NCBI RefSeq assembly: GCF_017939705.1
Contig: NZ_JAGKSQ010000006.1
Coordinates: 186,001 to 250,000 of the forward strand
From: Halalkalibacter suaedae
Lineage (GTDB): Bacteria; Bacillota; Bacilli; Bacillales; Bacillaceae_D
Length of the DNA stretch: 64,000 bases
Direction of reading: 5' to 3'
The translations under genes were made by a program, and so were the position numbers. This document shows positions 18,106-28,661 of the stretch, piece after piece; the stretch's first letter is position 1, and each line of letters begins with the position of its first letter. A model generated the notes under the pieces. That model was not told where the DNA came from, made no database searches, and worked only from the letters and a program-made list of their open reading frames with translations.

Positions 18106-19773
18106 TTAAAACTCTTCTTTTTCAATCGGATGACTAGCTTCATAGATCAGCTGGTCAAGCTCTTCTTTATATATTTCCGTCTGCTCATTCGACCAATTAA
18201 ATTCTTTTTTCATGAACTTGATCACAGACTCCTCGTGCTTACGTACCCAGTTTATATCGAAAAATAATGCTCCAGTTCGTCTTATGAAGAAGTCGATTGG
18301 CTTATAGGCCAGTTCATGATCGATGGCGTATTTCACCTCTGCATAGACGATTGGATCGATGCTTTCTGCTGCTGCCTTTTCTTTTTCATCCCTATACGTG
18401 TTAAAAATATGATCGACATTTGACCCGTAGCGATAGATAAGCTTCCTTGCCACTTTCTCTGCTAGACCGATCCTCTTTCCATCATTCAGTTTATTGTTCA
18501 CGAATGTTTTAAACCCTTCGGAACCACCAACGTCACCACCAGAGATCGGTAAATGCTTCGTTTTTGTGGGTGGGAAGCTCTTTCCTTCCTCATCATGAAG
18601 TTGCTTCGCGACTAGATCAACGATACTTTCAGCCATTTTTCGGTACCCGGTTAATTTACCTCCAGCAATCGAAATGAAACCGGAGTCTGAGACAAAGATC
18701 TCATCCTTACGCGAAATTTCAGAGGGCGATTTCCCTTCTTCATGGACCAATGGTCTAAGTCCGGCCCAGCTTGATTCGACATCCTCTGAACTTATCTTCA
18801 CTTCAGGAAACATAAAGTCGATCGCTTTTAAGACATAGTCGCGGTCGGCAACTGTCATTTTTGGGTGAGCGATATCACCTTTGTAAACAGTGTCTGTTGT
18901 TCCAACATACGTCTTACCATCTCTTGGTATCGCAAATACCATCCGTTTGTCGGGGGTATCGAAATAGATCGCTTGCTTTAACGGGAAGCGTTTTTCATCA
19001 AAAACGAGGTGAATCCCCTTCGTTAATTGTAGTGTTTTTCCCTTTTTCGAATGATCAATTTCTCTTAATGTGTCAACCCATGGTCCAGCTGCATTAACAA
19101 TTTTCTTTGCTCTAATTTCTTCAACAGAGCCATCGGTTATATCTTCTACCTTCACACCGACTAAATGGTTATTCTCATACACTAAATCATTTACCTTCAT
19201 ATAATTGAGGGCAAGTGCTCCTTTTTCAACCGCTTTTTTCATGACTTCTAGAGTTAGTCGGGCATCATCTGTTTTATACTCAACATAATAACCGCCACCC
19301 TTAAGTCCTTCACGTTTCAATAACGGCTCACGCTCCAGCACGACCTCTGGCTTAAACATTTTTCTTCTCTCATTCTTTTTAACTCCGGCTAGAAAATCAT
19401 AGACCTTTAAACCAATATTCGTGGAATAAGGGCCAAATGTTCCACCCTTGTAGAAGGGCAGTACCATCCATTCAGGTGTTGTCACATGTGGTCCGTTCTC
19501 ATAAACGATGGCCCGTTCCTTACCAACCTCTGCAACGACGCCAAATTCAAATTGCTTCAGATATCTTAGTCCACCATGGACGAGCTTGGTTGAACGGCTT
19601 GACGTACCTGCAGCAAAATCCTGCATTTCAACAACGGCAACATTTAATCCTCTCGTAACTGCATCTAAGGCAATTCCAGCACCTGTAATCCCCCCACCAA
19701 TAACTAGAAGATCTAACTGCTCCTTCTGAATCTGTTTCTTAATATCCGCTCTAAGTAAGTTTGAAAATTGCAT
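18106..19773 (-). CDS. glpD: Aerobic glycerol-3-phosphate dehydrogenase GlpD
   Basis: FAD-dependent membrane-associated enzyme that oxidises sn-glycerol-3-phosphate to dihydroxyacetone phosphate and passes electrons to quinone. About 555 residues. The FAD-binding DLLVIGGGITGAGIALDA stands at the N-terminus, followed by AAGTSSRSTKLVHGGLRYL and the C-terminal SWAGLRPLV and SIAGGKLTGYRKMAE motifs, all typical. ATG 19773 is chosen because it matches the family N-terminus and has GAAGGGG upstream; the frame is open to 19800. It is preceded by a promoter and a long terminator leader, indicating GlpP antitermination as in B. subtilis. It follows glpK in the same direction with about 290 bp between. 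Confidence 0.97.
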   Translation of the reverse strand: MQFSNLLRADIKKQIQKEQLDLLVIGGGITGAGIALDAVTRGLNVAVVEMQDFAAGTSSRSTKLVHGGLRYLKQFEFGVVAEVGKERAIVYENGPHVTTPEWMVLPFYKGGTFGPYSTNIGLKVYDFLAGVKKNERRKMFKPEVVLEREPLLKREGLKGGGYYVEYKTDDARLTLEVMKKAVEKGALALNYMKVNDLVYENNHLVGVKVEDITDGSVEEIRAKKIVNAAGPWVDTLREIDHSKKGKTLQLTKGIHLVFDEKRFPLKQAIYFDTPDKRMVFAIPRDGKTYVGTTDTVYKGDIAHPKMTVADRDYVLKAIDFMFPEVKISSEDVESSWAGLRPLVHEEGKSPSEISRKDEIFVSDSGFISIAGGKLTGYRKMAESIVDLVAKQLHDEEGKSFPPTKTKHLPISGGDVGGSEGFKTFVNNKLNDGKRIGLAEKVARKLIYRYGSNVDHIFNTYRDEKEKAAAESIDPIVYAEVKYAIDHELAYKPIDFFIRRTGALFFDINWVRKHEESVIKFMKKEFNWSNEQTEIYKEELDQLIYEASHPIEKEEF

Positions 19774-19874
19774 TAAAATCGGCCCCTTCAACATCATCAT
19801 ATTTTAAAAACCTATGAAGCATCTTAAGTAAACAATGCTATCTGTTTTTCTTTTCTTCTCTCGGTCACCGTTAG

Positions 19875-20003
19875 AAAAACAAAAAGAGACCACAAATCAA
19901 CCTTATTCCCATTTTCGGAAAAAAGTGATTATGTGGTCTCTCGAATTCTCCATCCACGCTATTAACTTAAGTTTAGTATAGCACAGTAACACTTCATTTT
20001 AAA
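19875..20003 (-). promoter_or_regulatory. glpD promoter and GlpP-type terminator leader
   Basis: Promoter TTTAAA (20003-19998), 17 bp, TATACT (19980-19975). The transcript then folds into a long imperfect hairpin, arms AGAGACCACA.AATCA and TGATT.TGTGGTCTCT (19941-19885), ending in a U-rich run. In B. subtilis such a leader terminator in glpD mRNA is opened by GlpP with glycerol-3-phosphate; the same is inferred here. Confidence 0.8.
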
Positions 20004-20064
20004 GGATAATGCCGGATAACACCTTGGCTTGACACTCCTATATTACGTTGCTTTGTAAAAATCT

Positions 20065-21567
<1,503 letters not shown>

Positions 21568-21606
21568 CTACTGTTTTTTCCCAACACTTAAAAGCAACAT
21601 AGGGAT

Positions 21607-21644
21607 AAAAAAGAGCTCAGGCATGGAGTCCTTTGCTCTTTTTT
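21607..21644 (-). terminator. Hairpin between the hydrolase gene and glpK
   Basis: Arms AAAAAAGAGC and GCTCTTTTTT with an 18-base loop. It ends the hydrolase transcript or, since it sits about 50 bp before the glpK start, attenuates transcription into glpK. Confidence 0.8.
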
Positions 21645-21667
21645 ATCAGTTATTCTGTGACAAGTGA

Positions 21668-23680
21668 TTAAAGGATTGTATAAAGTGTTGTATTCGCTAT
21701 TGTGATCATTGTCAGTAGCAATGTGTTAAGGAAAGCTGCTACATAGACATTTCCTGTCTTTCTAAAGAAATAGCGATTAAAGATCGCAGCAATTGCTAGT
21801 GCTGGTACTAGACCAATAACAATGATTGAAGCTAGTGATTGACTAGGGTATCCTGCAGTACCTGTCATAAACAATAAACCATAGTGGTAGACAAGGTAAA
21901 GGACTAAGCCACCGACAAAATGGAAAATTGAAATGAGATAGCCTTTGAACCCATCATACTTCACACTCGCTGTATTCATATTAACAGATAGACCAATGAC
22001 AAAGTAATAGATTAAGAAGAGTGGTGCATATTTAAGCATGGCGATCACATGCTGTCCTTCAAATGTTTTAACAGCAAATGTCCAGATTCGGAAATCGGTT
22101 TTGAAAACAGCATCTACGAAATAAAGAACCGCGTAGCCAGCGACAACCGCTATAACTGCTGTTAGAAGTGCAGCAATAATTGTTTTCACATTTACCTTTA
22201 CACCGTAACTCTGAATTGTTGCCCCTTCAGGCTTTTTAGAAACAAAATGGTAACAAACCATAATCATTAATGTCACAAGTGCTACATTAATCGCCCAGTA
22301 TACAGTCGGGTTGGCTGTTGGAGCACCAAACATTTCTGTTGTCGCAATTAATGTTGCTTGATTTTTCAAGAAGAAGTACTGAATGACACTTAAGACAAGC
22401 ATAATCAATGAGCATGTTTTAATATTTCGTGCGGCATTTTTCACGAATGAATAAATGAAGACAATTGCTGATATCGCAATGAAGATCATGCTAATTTGTC
22501 TTAATAGCCTCATCCCGTAGAAGTCGCCTCCATAGTAAGCCGAGAAGAATAACGCTGGAAATAACGCACCGAAAACTACTAATAGGATACCTGCAAGCTT
22601 CGCCCCATTTGTTTTTGGCTCTGGAAGTGGTTCAGGTTTTTTTGTATAAATATTCTTTAGGAACGGTAATTTCGCTAACAATTGAATTAGGGGGATGAAG
22701 AGCAGAAAGAATCCGATTAACGCTACAAATGAAAACCACTCTTTCCATACCCATGTCTGACCTTCTTCTCCAACTGTAACAAGATTGCTATAATCAGCAA
22801 ACGTCATGTCATAGAAATCAATGGCATGTGCTGTCGATGTTTCTGAGAAATGATTCCACGGATGTGTTTCATTTGGTTGATAGATGACCCTTTTCCCACC
22901 ATCAACGTCATAAACCGTACCTGCTGCTGCTGTTTCTGGATTCCCCAAAAACCCTTGCCCTTCCTCTGTACTAACATAGTCTTTTTTGACAACAGGCTCT
23001 CCAGCACCGGCTGCGGCTGCATCAAAGAAGAACTCATCATATTGACCTGCAATTTTGCCCGAAAATCTTGGACCATATGAGCTATTAATCTGTTCATCTG
23101 TAAATCCAAGTGCCTTAATCCACTGATAATCAGAACCCATTGTTAGTGAAGCATAAATTTTTCTAATACCACTTTCTTGGAAGTCGGCTTCATCGAGCAT
23201 GACAGCATGTGTTGAAGAAAATCCTCCCATTGAGTGACCCGAAACAGCAATGACCCCATTACCATTCTCATCCTTTAAGACATAATCCTGCTCATACATG
23301 TATTGAACAGCGTCATAGATCGCATGTGGCCAGAAAGAGAAGAACGGAACCGGTTTTTCCATTGTTCCAGTTGAATGACCATGATCATATTGATCTAGAG
23401 CTAGCACGACATACCCTCGTTTTGACATTTCAATTGCCTGAGCATCTTGCATTTCCGCTGAATTGAGATATCCATGCGTCGCAATGACAGTAGGCTTTGC
23501 TTGTTGATCGGCACCATCTGGTTTGTACAATAGACCTGACAGCTCTCCTCTTGGTGTATCAAAATAAATGCGTGAAACATCAACATCTCCATTAGCACTG
23601 TTAAATTGAGAAGCAACAAAGCTTCCGACTAGAATTAACAGTAAAGAAATCACTAATAATATGAACGGTTTCTTTCTCAT
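21668..23680 (-). CDS. Membrane-anchored alpha/beta hydrolase with 10-helix C-terminal domain
   Basis: About 670 residues. After an N-terminal anchor (about 7-25) comes an extracytoplasmic alpha/beta hydrolase domain (about 35-300): oxyanion-loop ATHGYLNS, nucleophile elbow SGHSMGG with Ser151, and a candidate catalytic His in NETHPWNHFS. From about 315 to the end there are ten hydrophobic helices with no recognised transporter motif. The gene lies between glpP and glpK, the place of glpF (glycerol facilitator) in B. subtilis, behind a consensus promoter, a perfect cre box and a terminator leader like that of glpD. I infer a role in feeding glycerol, such as hydrolysis of glycerides or glycerol esters at the cell surface; the substrate is not shown by sequence. 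ATG 23680 is preferred for spacing from GGGGAG; 23683 is also ATG. Confidence 0.8.
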   Translation of the reverse strand: MRKKPFILLVISLLLILVGSFVASQFNSANGDVDVSRIYFDTPRGELSGLLYKPDGADQQAKPTVIATHGYLNSAEMQDAQAIEMSKRGYVVLALDQYDHGHSTGTMEKPVPFFSFWPHAIYDAVQYMYEQDYVLKDENGNGVIAVSGHSMGGFSSTHAVMLDEADFQESGIRKIYASLTMGSDYQWIKALGFTDEQINSSYGPRFSGKIAGQYDEFFFDAAAAGAGEPVVKKDYVSTEEGQGFLGNPETAAAGTVYDVDGGKRVIYQPNETHPWNHFSETSTAHAIDFYDMTFADYSNLVTVGEEGQTWVWKEWFSFVALIGFFLLFIPLIQLLAKLPFLKNIYTKKPEPLPEPKTNGAKLAGILLVVFGALFPALFFSAYYGGDFYGMRLLRQISMIFIAISAIVFIYSFVKNAARNIKTCSLIMLVLSVIQYFFLKNQATLIATTEMFGAPTANPTVYWAINVALVTLMIMVCYHFVSKKPEGATIQSYGVKVNVKTIIAALLTAVIAVVAGYAVLYFVDAVFKTDFRIWTFAVKTFEGQHVIAMLKYAPLFLIYYFVIGLSVNMNTASVKYDGFKGYLISIFHFVGGLVLYLVYHYGLLFMTGTAGYPSQSLASIIVIGLVPALAIAAIFNRYFFRKTGNVYVAAFLNTLLLTMITIANTTLYTIL

Positions 23681-23838
23681 CATATTCTCCCCTTTATCTT
23701 TGAAAATTTTGTAAAATAATAATTACTACTTTAATAGACAAATAGATAATACCAAAAAGCCTTCGCTCGTACGTAAGCTTCTTTGTCAGTTCACCCCCAA
23801 GATGTTGTGAATATTACTATAATTTGAGTTTTAGAGAC

Positions 23839-23955
23839 AAAAAAAGACACATGAAATCCCCTTGAATAAGCATTCAAGGTATTCAATGTGTCTCCTGTTC
23901 TCGTCACAATTTATTAACTTAGCGTAAGTATATATTCTAATGAAAACGGTGTCAA
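23839..23955 (-). promoter_or_regulatory. Catabolite-controlled promoter and terminator leader of the hydrolase gene
   Basis: TTGACA (23955-23950), 17 bp, TATACT (23932-23927) is a near-perfect promoter. TGAAAACGGTGTCA (23941-23954) matches the CcpA cre consensus TGWAANCGNTNWCA at all positions and overlaps the -35 and spacer. Downstream lies a long hairpin (23893-23845, outer arms AGACACATTGAA/TTCATGTGTCT, inner perfect CCTTGAAT/ATTCAAGG) with seven U, a GlpP-type leader by analogy with glpD. Confidence 0.85.
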
Positions 23956-24037
23956 TAAGAATAGACAAAAATTCGTCAATTATTTCAAAATAATTATTTT
24001 ATGAGTCTTAACATCTCTGCTTTTAAATCAGTCATTG

Positions 24038-24571
24038 CTACCAAAGACTACGATTAGACGTTGTAACTGCTGAAGCCCCATTATTTAGTGCATTATCTAC
24101 ATCCTCTTTCGTACGAATTAGTCCCCCTGCAATAAGTGGAATTCCTGTTTCATCACTAATTTCTTTCAAAACGCTTGGAATGATACCAGGTAAGACTTCA
24201 ATATAATCAGGCTGAATTTTCTTACAAGCCTTTAAATTATAATTAAGTGCATGACTATCTAATGCAAACAACCGTTGAATCCCAATAATATTATGTTTCT
24301 TTGCAGAAGCGATCACATTGACCCTTGTTGAAATAATCCCATCCACCTTGACATTATTAATTAAATATTCGAGCCCATACTCATCAACCTTTAATCCTTG
24401 AATGAGGTCGGCATGCATGAACACTTTCTTTTTATGCTGCTTAGCAAATTTAACAATACTCTCTACTTGCGAGAGGCGTGTTTCAAGGAAAATAATCTGT
24501 TCATGATCCTTTTTAAGGGCATACTCAAAATCCTTCATATTACGCACAGCCGGTATCACATGACTAAACAA
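24038..24571 (-). CDS. glpP: Glycerol uptake operon antiterminator GlpP
   Basis: RNA-binding regulator, 177 residues, of the GlpP antiterminator family with a TIM-barrel-like fold. Recognisable blocks: VIPAVRNMKDFEYAL at the N-terminus, VFMHADLIQGLKVDEYGLEYL, GIISTRVNVIASAKK, IQRLFALDS, YIEVLPGIIPSVLKEI and the C-terminal GIPLIAGGLIRTKEDVDNAL...AVTTSNRSLW. With glycerol-3-phosphate bound, GlpP prevents termination in glp mRNA leaders. TTG start with GAGGTGAT five bases upstream. It sits directly upstream of the leader-controlled hydrolase-glpK-glpD genes it most likely controls. Confidence 0.95.
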   Translation of the reverse strand: MFSHVIPAVRNMKDFEYALKKDHEQIIFLETRLSQVESIVKFAKQHKKKVFMHADLIQGLKVDEYGLEYLINNVKVDGIISTRVNVIASAKKHNIIGIQRLFALDSHALNYNLKACKKIQPDYIEVLPGIIPSVLKEISDETGIPLIAGGLIRTKEDVDNALNNGASAVTTSNRSLW

Positions 24572-24829
24572 ACAATCACCTCAGTACTGAAATTTTCTTC
24601 TTTATGAATTTCTTCGTTTCTATATCTTACACATGCAATATAGCTAAAACAAGAAATTAACTCATTTAATTGAACTTGCGATAAGAACAATACCTGAAAT
24701 GATTACCAATAGGCAAAGTACTACCTCCTAAAAATAAAATTATGATAAAATTTTAAAATGAATGACAGAAAGCATTAGTAATAATCGAAAGTATACTTAA
24801 GGAATTTATAAAATAATGGAGGTTTTATC

Positions 24830-25111
24830 ATGAATAAAGACGGATTAGTAGCTCTTAGAGAAGTATCGAGAGATGAATTTATGGACTTGGCTCAAAATGG
24901 AGCTCGTGAACTATTTGAGCTTGGTCAATATAAAGTATTTGATGGTTCAAAAGGGGAAGAACTAAATCATTTTGTCTACTATATGGGTACACATAATTGT
25001 TATTTAATCGATATTGAGACATGCTACGAATTAGTAACAGCATTCTATTGTGGTGGAGATAAACCATCTATTCTTGAGAATTTAAATAAGATCGCTGCAT
25101 CAATTAAATAG
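24830..25111 (+). CDS. Hypothetical protein, 93 residues
   Basis: Soluble protein without signal or membrane segment. TGGAGGTTTTATC immediately precedes ATG, giving strong translational support. The sequence (LREVSRDEFMDLAQNGARELFELGQYKVFDG, then YYMGTHNCYLIDIETCYELVTAFYCGG) shows a helical start and two Cys-containing strands; no family is recognised. It is monocistronic, the only plus-strand gene between the glp and gan loci. Confidence 0.65.
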   Translation: MNKDGLVALREVSRDEFMDLAQNGARELFELGQYKVFDGSKGEELNHFVYYMGTHNCYLIDIETCYELVTAFYCGGDKPSILENLNKIAASIK

Positions 25112-25257
25112 GCTTTTCTAAGGAAGACTGTATTTTAACGAAATAAGTGCTCAAGAATAGGGGATCGCGTATGGACACCGCTCCTGAACTGATGGTTATG
25201 CTCTGTATATACGTACCCAATAAAAAGGGAAAAAGACGTGGCCTAGTTCCTGAAGGT

Positions 25258-25452
25258 TGCTTACGGACATTGGTTCCGCTAACAATGAGAAAAAACGCAA
25301 AATCGTGTAGTAACGGACATTTAATCCGTTATTCAAGGTTATGACTATCATTTCTTTAAGATTTATATGAAATAACGGATCAAATGTCCGTAAACATGTT
25401 CAAGAAGGGGAATTATTGAGATTTAACGGATCATATGTCCGTAAAGAGTTCT
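25258..25452 (+). repeat. Dispersed ACGGA/TCCGT dyad element, copy 3
   Basis: Same orientation as copy 1. Dyads: ACGGACATTGGTTCCG, ACGGACATTTAATCCGT, ACGGATCAAATGTCCGT and ACGGATCATATGTCCGT. No gene is supported in 25112-25557. Confidence 0.88.
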
Positions 25453-25557
25453 GCAACCCAGATATGGATAGCAACACTCCTCATATATACTCCGCTAATT
25501 AGATGCTTTGTTCGGGTACTCCATTAAGTCACTTTAGCTATACTTCTTTTCGTGAAC

Positions 25558-25597
25558 AAAAAAAGGAGCTACAAATCATTTTCGATTTGTAGCTCCT
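25558..25597 (-). terminator. Terminator at the end of the galactan operon
   Basis: Arms AGGAGCTACAAATC and GATTTGTAGCTCCT with a 6-base loop, then a U-run on the minus strand, 38 bp after the ganA stop. Confidence 0.93.
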
Positions 25598-25634
25598 CTT
25601 ACATATTTAATACAATACTTCTTTCATCATTCAG

Positions 25635-27695
25635 TTATCTTTTACACGCAACAACTCGTACTTCATACGTATTCAAAGTCACTTCACCAATTAGCTTTTC
25701 CCCTGTAACTAGATCTTTTACAGCAGAAGTAAATTCTACCTGTTGCGTTTGTTCAGTGAAATTCATAACAAAGACATAGTTCGTATCCTCGCCCTGTCTT
25801 GTCTGAACAGAAACGCCTTCCCCATGTTTGACAGTAACAACTGGACTAAGTCCTAATTCGTCAATAATTTCTTGATAGAAGTCTCTATGGAACTGTTGAT
25901 TAAGACGCGCCCCTATATAATAGCTTTTTCCCTTGTTATATTCATGACTCATAACAGCCGGTGTATCTTTATAGAAATCTTCTTGATACATGCCTTCTGT
26001 CCGTGCAGAACCTTGCTGAAGGACGGTTGCATAATCCTTTACTTCATAGGAATGATTACGGAACTGAACATAATTACGGTCATTCGGATAGTAGGTATCT
26101 GTTTCTTTCGGCTCCATGCCGAAGATTTCTTGCAAGTCTTTATGCCAGCCACCTAAATAAGTTAGATCGTGCTCATTCACCAATCCACTAATATAGGTCA
26201 TGACTAATCTTCCACCATTAGCAACAAATGCCTTCAACCGACTAATTGTCTCCTCACTCATTAAATAGAGCATTGGGGCAATTAGTAGCTTGTAGTTTAA
26301 AAAGTCTTCATCCTTTGTAATGACATCGACTGGAATGTCTTGCTCCCAGAACGTACGATAATGCTCTTGCAATGTTTGTGGGTACTGTTTTGTTTTCCGT
26401 CCAAAGCCTTGTGCATCATTCAAAGCCCAGTTGCTCTCCCAATCATAAAGGATTGCTACATCAGCGGGGCGGTTGGTCCCTACGACATCTTCCAGTTTCC
26501 CTAATACCTCTCCTACTTTGGCAACCTCTTGAAACACACGATTTCCCGTACTATTGTCATGATCGACCGCAGCACCATGGAATTTTTCAGAAGACCCACG
26601 AGATTTACGCCACTGGAAATACAACACACTGTCTGAGCCATGAGCGACCATTTGCATCGAAGAAAGCAGATGCATTCCAGGACGTTTGGCCTTGTTGACA
26701 TTATGCCAGTTTACAAGACTTGGCGTTGACTCCATTAATAGAAACGGCTGCTGCTTCAGGCTACGATAAAGGTCATTAATAAAGCCCACTTTCATCGCAA
26801 GATTATCGGTTGTTTCCCAATCATTATGCCATGCAGGATAAGCATCCCAGCTGATTACATCGACATGCTTAGCAAATTTACTATAATCAAGGGATTGAAA
26901 TGGAATTAAATCAAATGTATCAGCCATGAAGTTCGTTGTAATTGGTACAGCTGGCGTCATTTTCCGCAATGGCACAATTTCATTTTCGTAGAAGTCAATT
27001 GTTTGGTCAGTAACAAAGCGACGCCAATCTAAGTTCAAGCCGTGAACGGCACTTTCCCCAATTGGTGAGGGAGATTCAATTTGTGACCAATCAAAGATCG
27101 TATGACTCCAGAAGGGTCCCCACCATGAATCATTCAATGCCTTTAAATCATTATTATATTTGCCCTTCAACCAGATTCTGAAAGCCTCCTGACATTTATC
27201 ACAGTGACATTCACCACCATACTCATTCGAAATATGCCACATCAGTAAGGCAGGATGATCGCCATATCTCTCTGCTAACAAACCGTTTATCTTTTGCGTC
27301 TTCTCACGATAAACCTCAGACGTGAAGCAGTGATTATGACGTCCTCCATGTAACAATTTCTCGCGTCTTTCATTAACACGTAGCACTTCTGGATATTTCT
27401 GAGACATCCAGGCAGGACGTGCACCACTAGGTGTTGCCAGGATGACACGTCCACCATTGTTATAAATATTATTAATTATTTCATCTAGCCACTCAAAGTG
27501 ATAGACATCTTCCTCTGGCTCTAGGGCACTCCAAGCAAAAATACCTACTGAGAATGTATTTGTATTCGCAAGCTTCATTAATTTGATATCATCCGCCAAA
27601 ATGTCTGGCTGATCTAACCATTGATCAGGATTATAGTCGCCACCATGAAGCATCGATTTCGCTTTAGTGACATATGACTTTGATTGTTTTAACAT
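25635..27695 (-). CDS. ganA: Beta-galactosidase, GH42 (GanA-like)
   Basis: Cytoplasmic enzyme that splits galacto-oligosaccharides from galactan. 686 residues, against 687 for B. subtilis GanA. The (beta/alpha)8 domain carries the acid/base Glu158 (SNEYGGECHC) and the nucleophile Glu322 (FLLMESTPSLVNW); Cys123, 163, 165 and 168 form the zinc site typical of GH42. A trimerisation domain (about 390-600) and a small C-terminal beta domain follow. AAAGGAG precedes ATG. It is the last gene of the galactan locus, behind an AraC-type regulator and an importer, and has no signal peptide, consistent with intracellular action on imported oligosaccharides. Confidence 0.95.
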   Translation of the reverse strand: MLKQSKSYVTKAKSMLHGGDYNPDQWLDQPDILADDIKLMKLANTNTFSVGIFAWSALEPEEDVYHFEWLDEIINNIYNNGGRVILATPSGARPAWMSQKYPEVLRVNERREKLLHGGRHNHCFTSEVYREKTQKINGLLAERYGDHPALLMWHISNEYGGECHCDKCQEAFRIWLKGKYNNDLKALNDSWWGPFWSHTIFDWSQIESPSPIGESAVHGLNLDWRRFVTDQTIDFYENEIVPLRKMTPAVPITTNFMADTFDLIPFQSLDYSKFAKHVDVISWDAYPAWHNDWETTDNLAMKVGFINDLYRSLKQQPFLLMESTPSLVNWHNVNKAKRPGMHLLSSMQMVAHGSDSVLYFQWRKSRGSSEKFHGAAVDHDNSTGNRVFQEVAKVGEVLGKLEDVVGTNRPADVAILYDWESNWALNDAQGFGRKTKQYPQTLQEHYRTFWEQDIPVDVITKDEDFLNYKLLIAPMLYLMSEETISRLKAFVANGGRLVMTYISGLVNEHDLTYLGGWHKDLQEIFGMEPKETDTYYPNDRNYVQFRNHSYEVKDYATVLQQGSARTEGMYQEDFYKDTPAVMSHEYNKGKSYYIGARLNQQFHRDFYQEIIDELGLSPVVTVKHGEGVSVQTRQGEDTNYVFVMNFTEQTQQVEFTSAVKDLVTGEKLIGEVTLNTYEVRVVACKR

Positions 27696-27741
27696 AATAC
27701 TCTCCTTTGCATTTCTATCATAATGGCAAGCCTAGTAGGTA

Positions 27742-28608
27742 CTAGAGGGTATTTTTGTCTTTATTAACCTCGCTATTTTGCATAAATAATTTAGTGTATT
27801 TTTTAGGTGTGATCCCTTCTATTCTTTTAAATGTTGCAATGAAATTACTCGTATCATTGAATCCAACACTACTTGCTATATAATTTAATGGCAGATCATT
27901 ATGAGTAATGAGTCGCTTTTTTGCCTCTCTTATCCTCAGCTGAATCAAGAAGGAATATGGACTCATTTTAAATGCTTCACGAAAAAGAGTCGTTAGGTAT
28001 TGTGAGCTTATACCTGCTTGCTCGACCATATCCTGCAAACCAATATCTTCAGCATAATTCTCTTCTAGCCATACCACTATAGGACGTAGCTTGTCATAGT
28101 AATGTGAGATCGAATGTTGATTTTTGATCTTTTTATGCTTCTTTAGTATGACCATGAACTTATAGAGAAGTTCAGACGAGTCTAGCCTAGAAAACTCCGA
28201 ATTATGGTCAATATTATCCATGATTTGATAAATGATTTTCGATATTGATTTTTCTTCTTTCGATTCTTCATACAAGGCAGAATAGTCAATATCTAACGAT
28301 TCCATAATTCCCTCAACAACAGCCCCAGTAAAAGTAACATAGACAGTCGACCATTTTTCTCCTATTGAGTAATAAGAGTGGGGAGTAAAAGGCATCAACA
28401 GCACACCTTTGCCCGCGTCAAGGATATATTCCTGGCCTCCAAAGCTAAAACTCCCTTTTCCCTCTATCGTTTGAAGCCAATGGTAATACGGGTATCCCTC
28501 AGGTCTAGCAAAATCCTCTTCTTGAGGGTTATAGCCAATGCTCTCTATGAATAACGGTAATGAGTTTTCAGAGGCTGAAAATAATAATCTTTTCTTAATT
28601 TCTGTCAA
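27742..28608 (-). CDS. AraC-family transcriptional regulator
   Basis: About 288 residues. An N-terminal cupin sugar-sensing domain (about 20-150, GSFSFGGQEYILDAGKGVLLMPFTPHSY) and a C-terminal double helix-turn-helix (about 195-280, LQDMVEQAGISSQYLTTLFREAF, then LPLNYIASSVGFNDTSNFIATFKRIEGITPKKY). A TTG start at 28608 fits GGAGG eight bases upstream; the GTG at 28617 overlaps the ribosome binding site. It lies between ganA and the permease genes on the same strand and is presumably the local activator of galactan genes. B. subtilis uses the repressor GanR instead, so regulation differs. Confidence 0.88.
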   Translation of the reverse strand: MTEIKKRLLFSASENSLPLFIESIGYNPQEEDFARPEGYPYYHWLQTIEGKGSFSFGGQEYILDAGKGVLLMPFTPHSYYSIGEKWSTVYVTFTGAVVEGIMESLDIDYSALYEESKEEKSISKIIYQIMDNIDHNSEFSRLDSSELLYKFMVILKKHKKIKNQHSISHYYDKLRPIVVWLEENYAEDIGLQDMVEQAGISSQYLTTLFREAFKMSPYSFLIQLRIREAKKRLITHNDLPLNYIASSVGFNDTSNFIATFKRIEGITPKKYTKLFMQNSEVNKDKNTL

Positions 28609-28661
28609 TCCAGCCACCTCCCATTCAGCTTATTCTTAAGGTTTATATCAATATTAATATT

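Noticed and set aside
19437-19729. Plus-strand frames inside glpD, glpK, pcrA, ligA and similar genes
   Set aside because: Antisense shadows of well-identified genes with no support of their own.
24660-24730. Short hydrophobic minus-strand frame after AGGAGG near the start of the 93-residue gene
   Set aside because: Fewer than 20 codons and no start codon at a proper distance.
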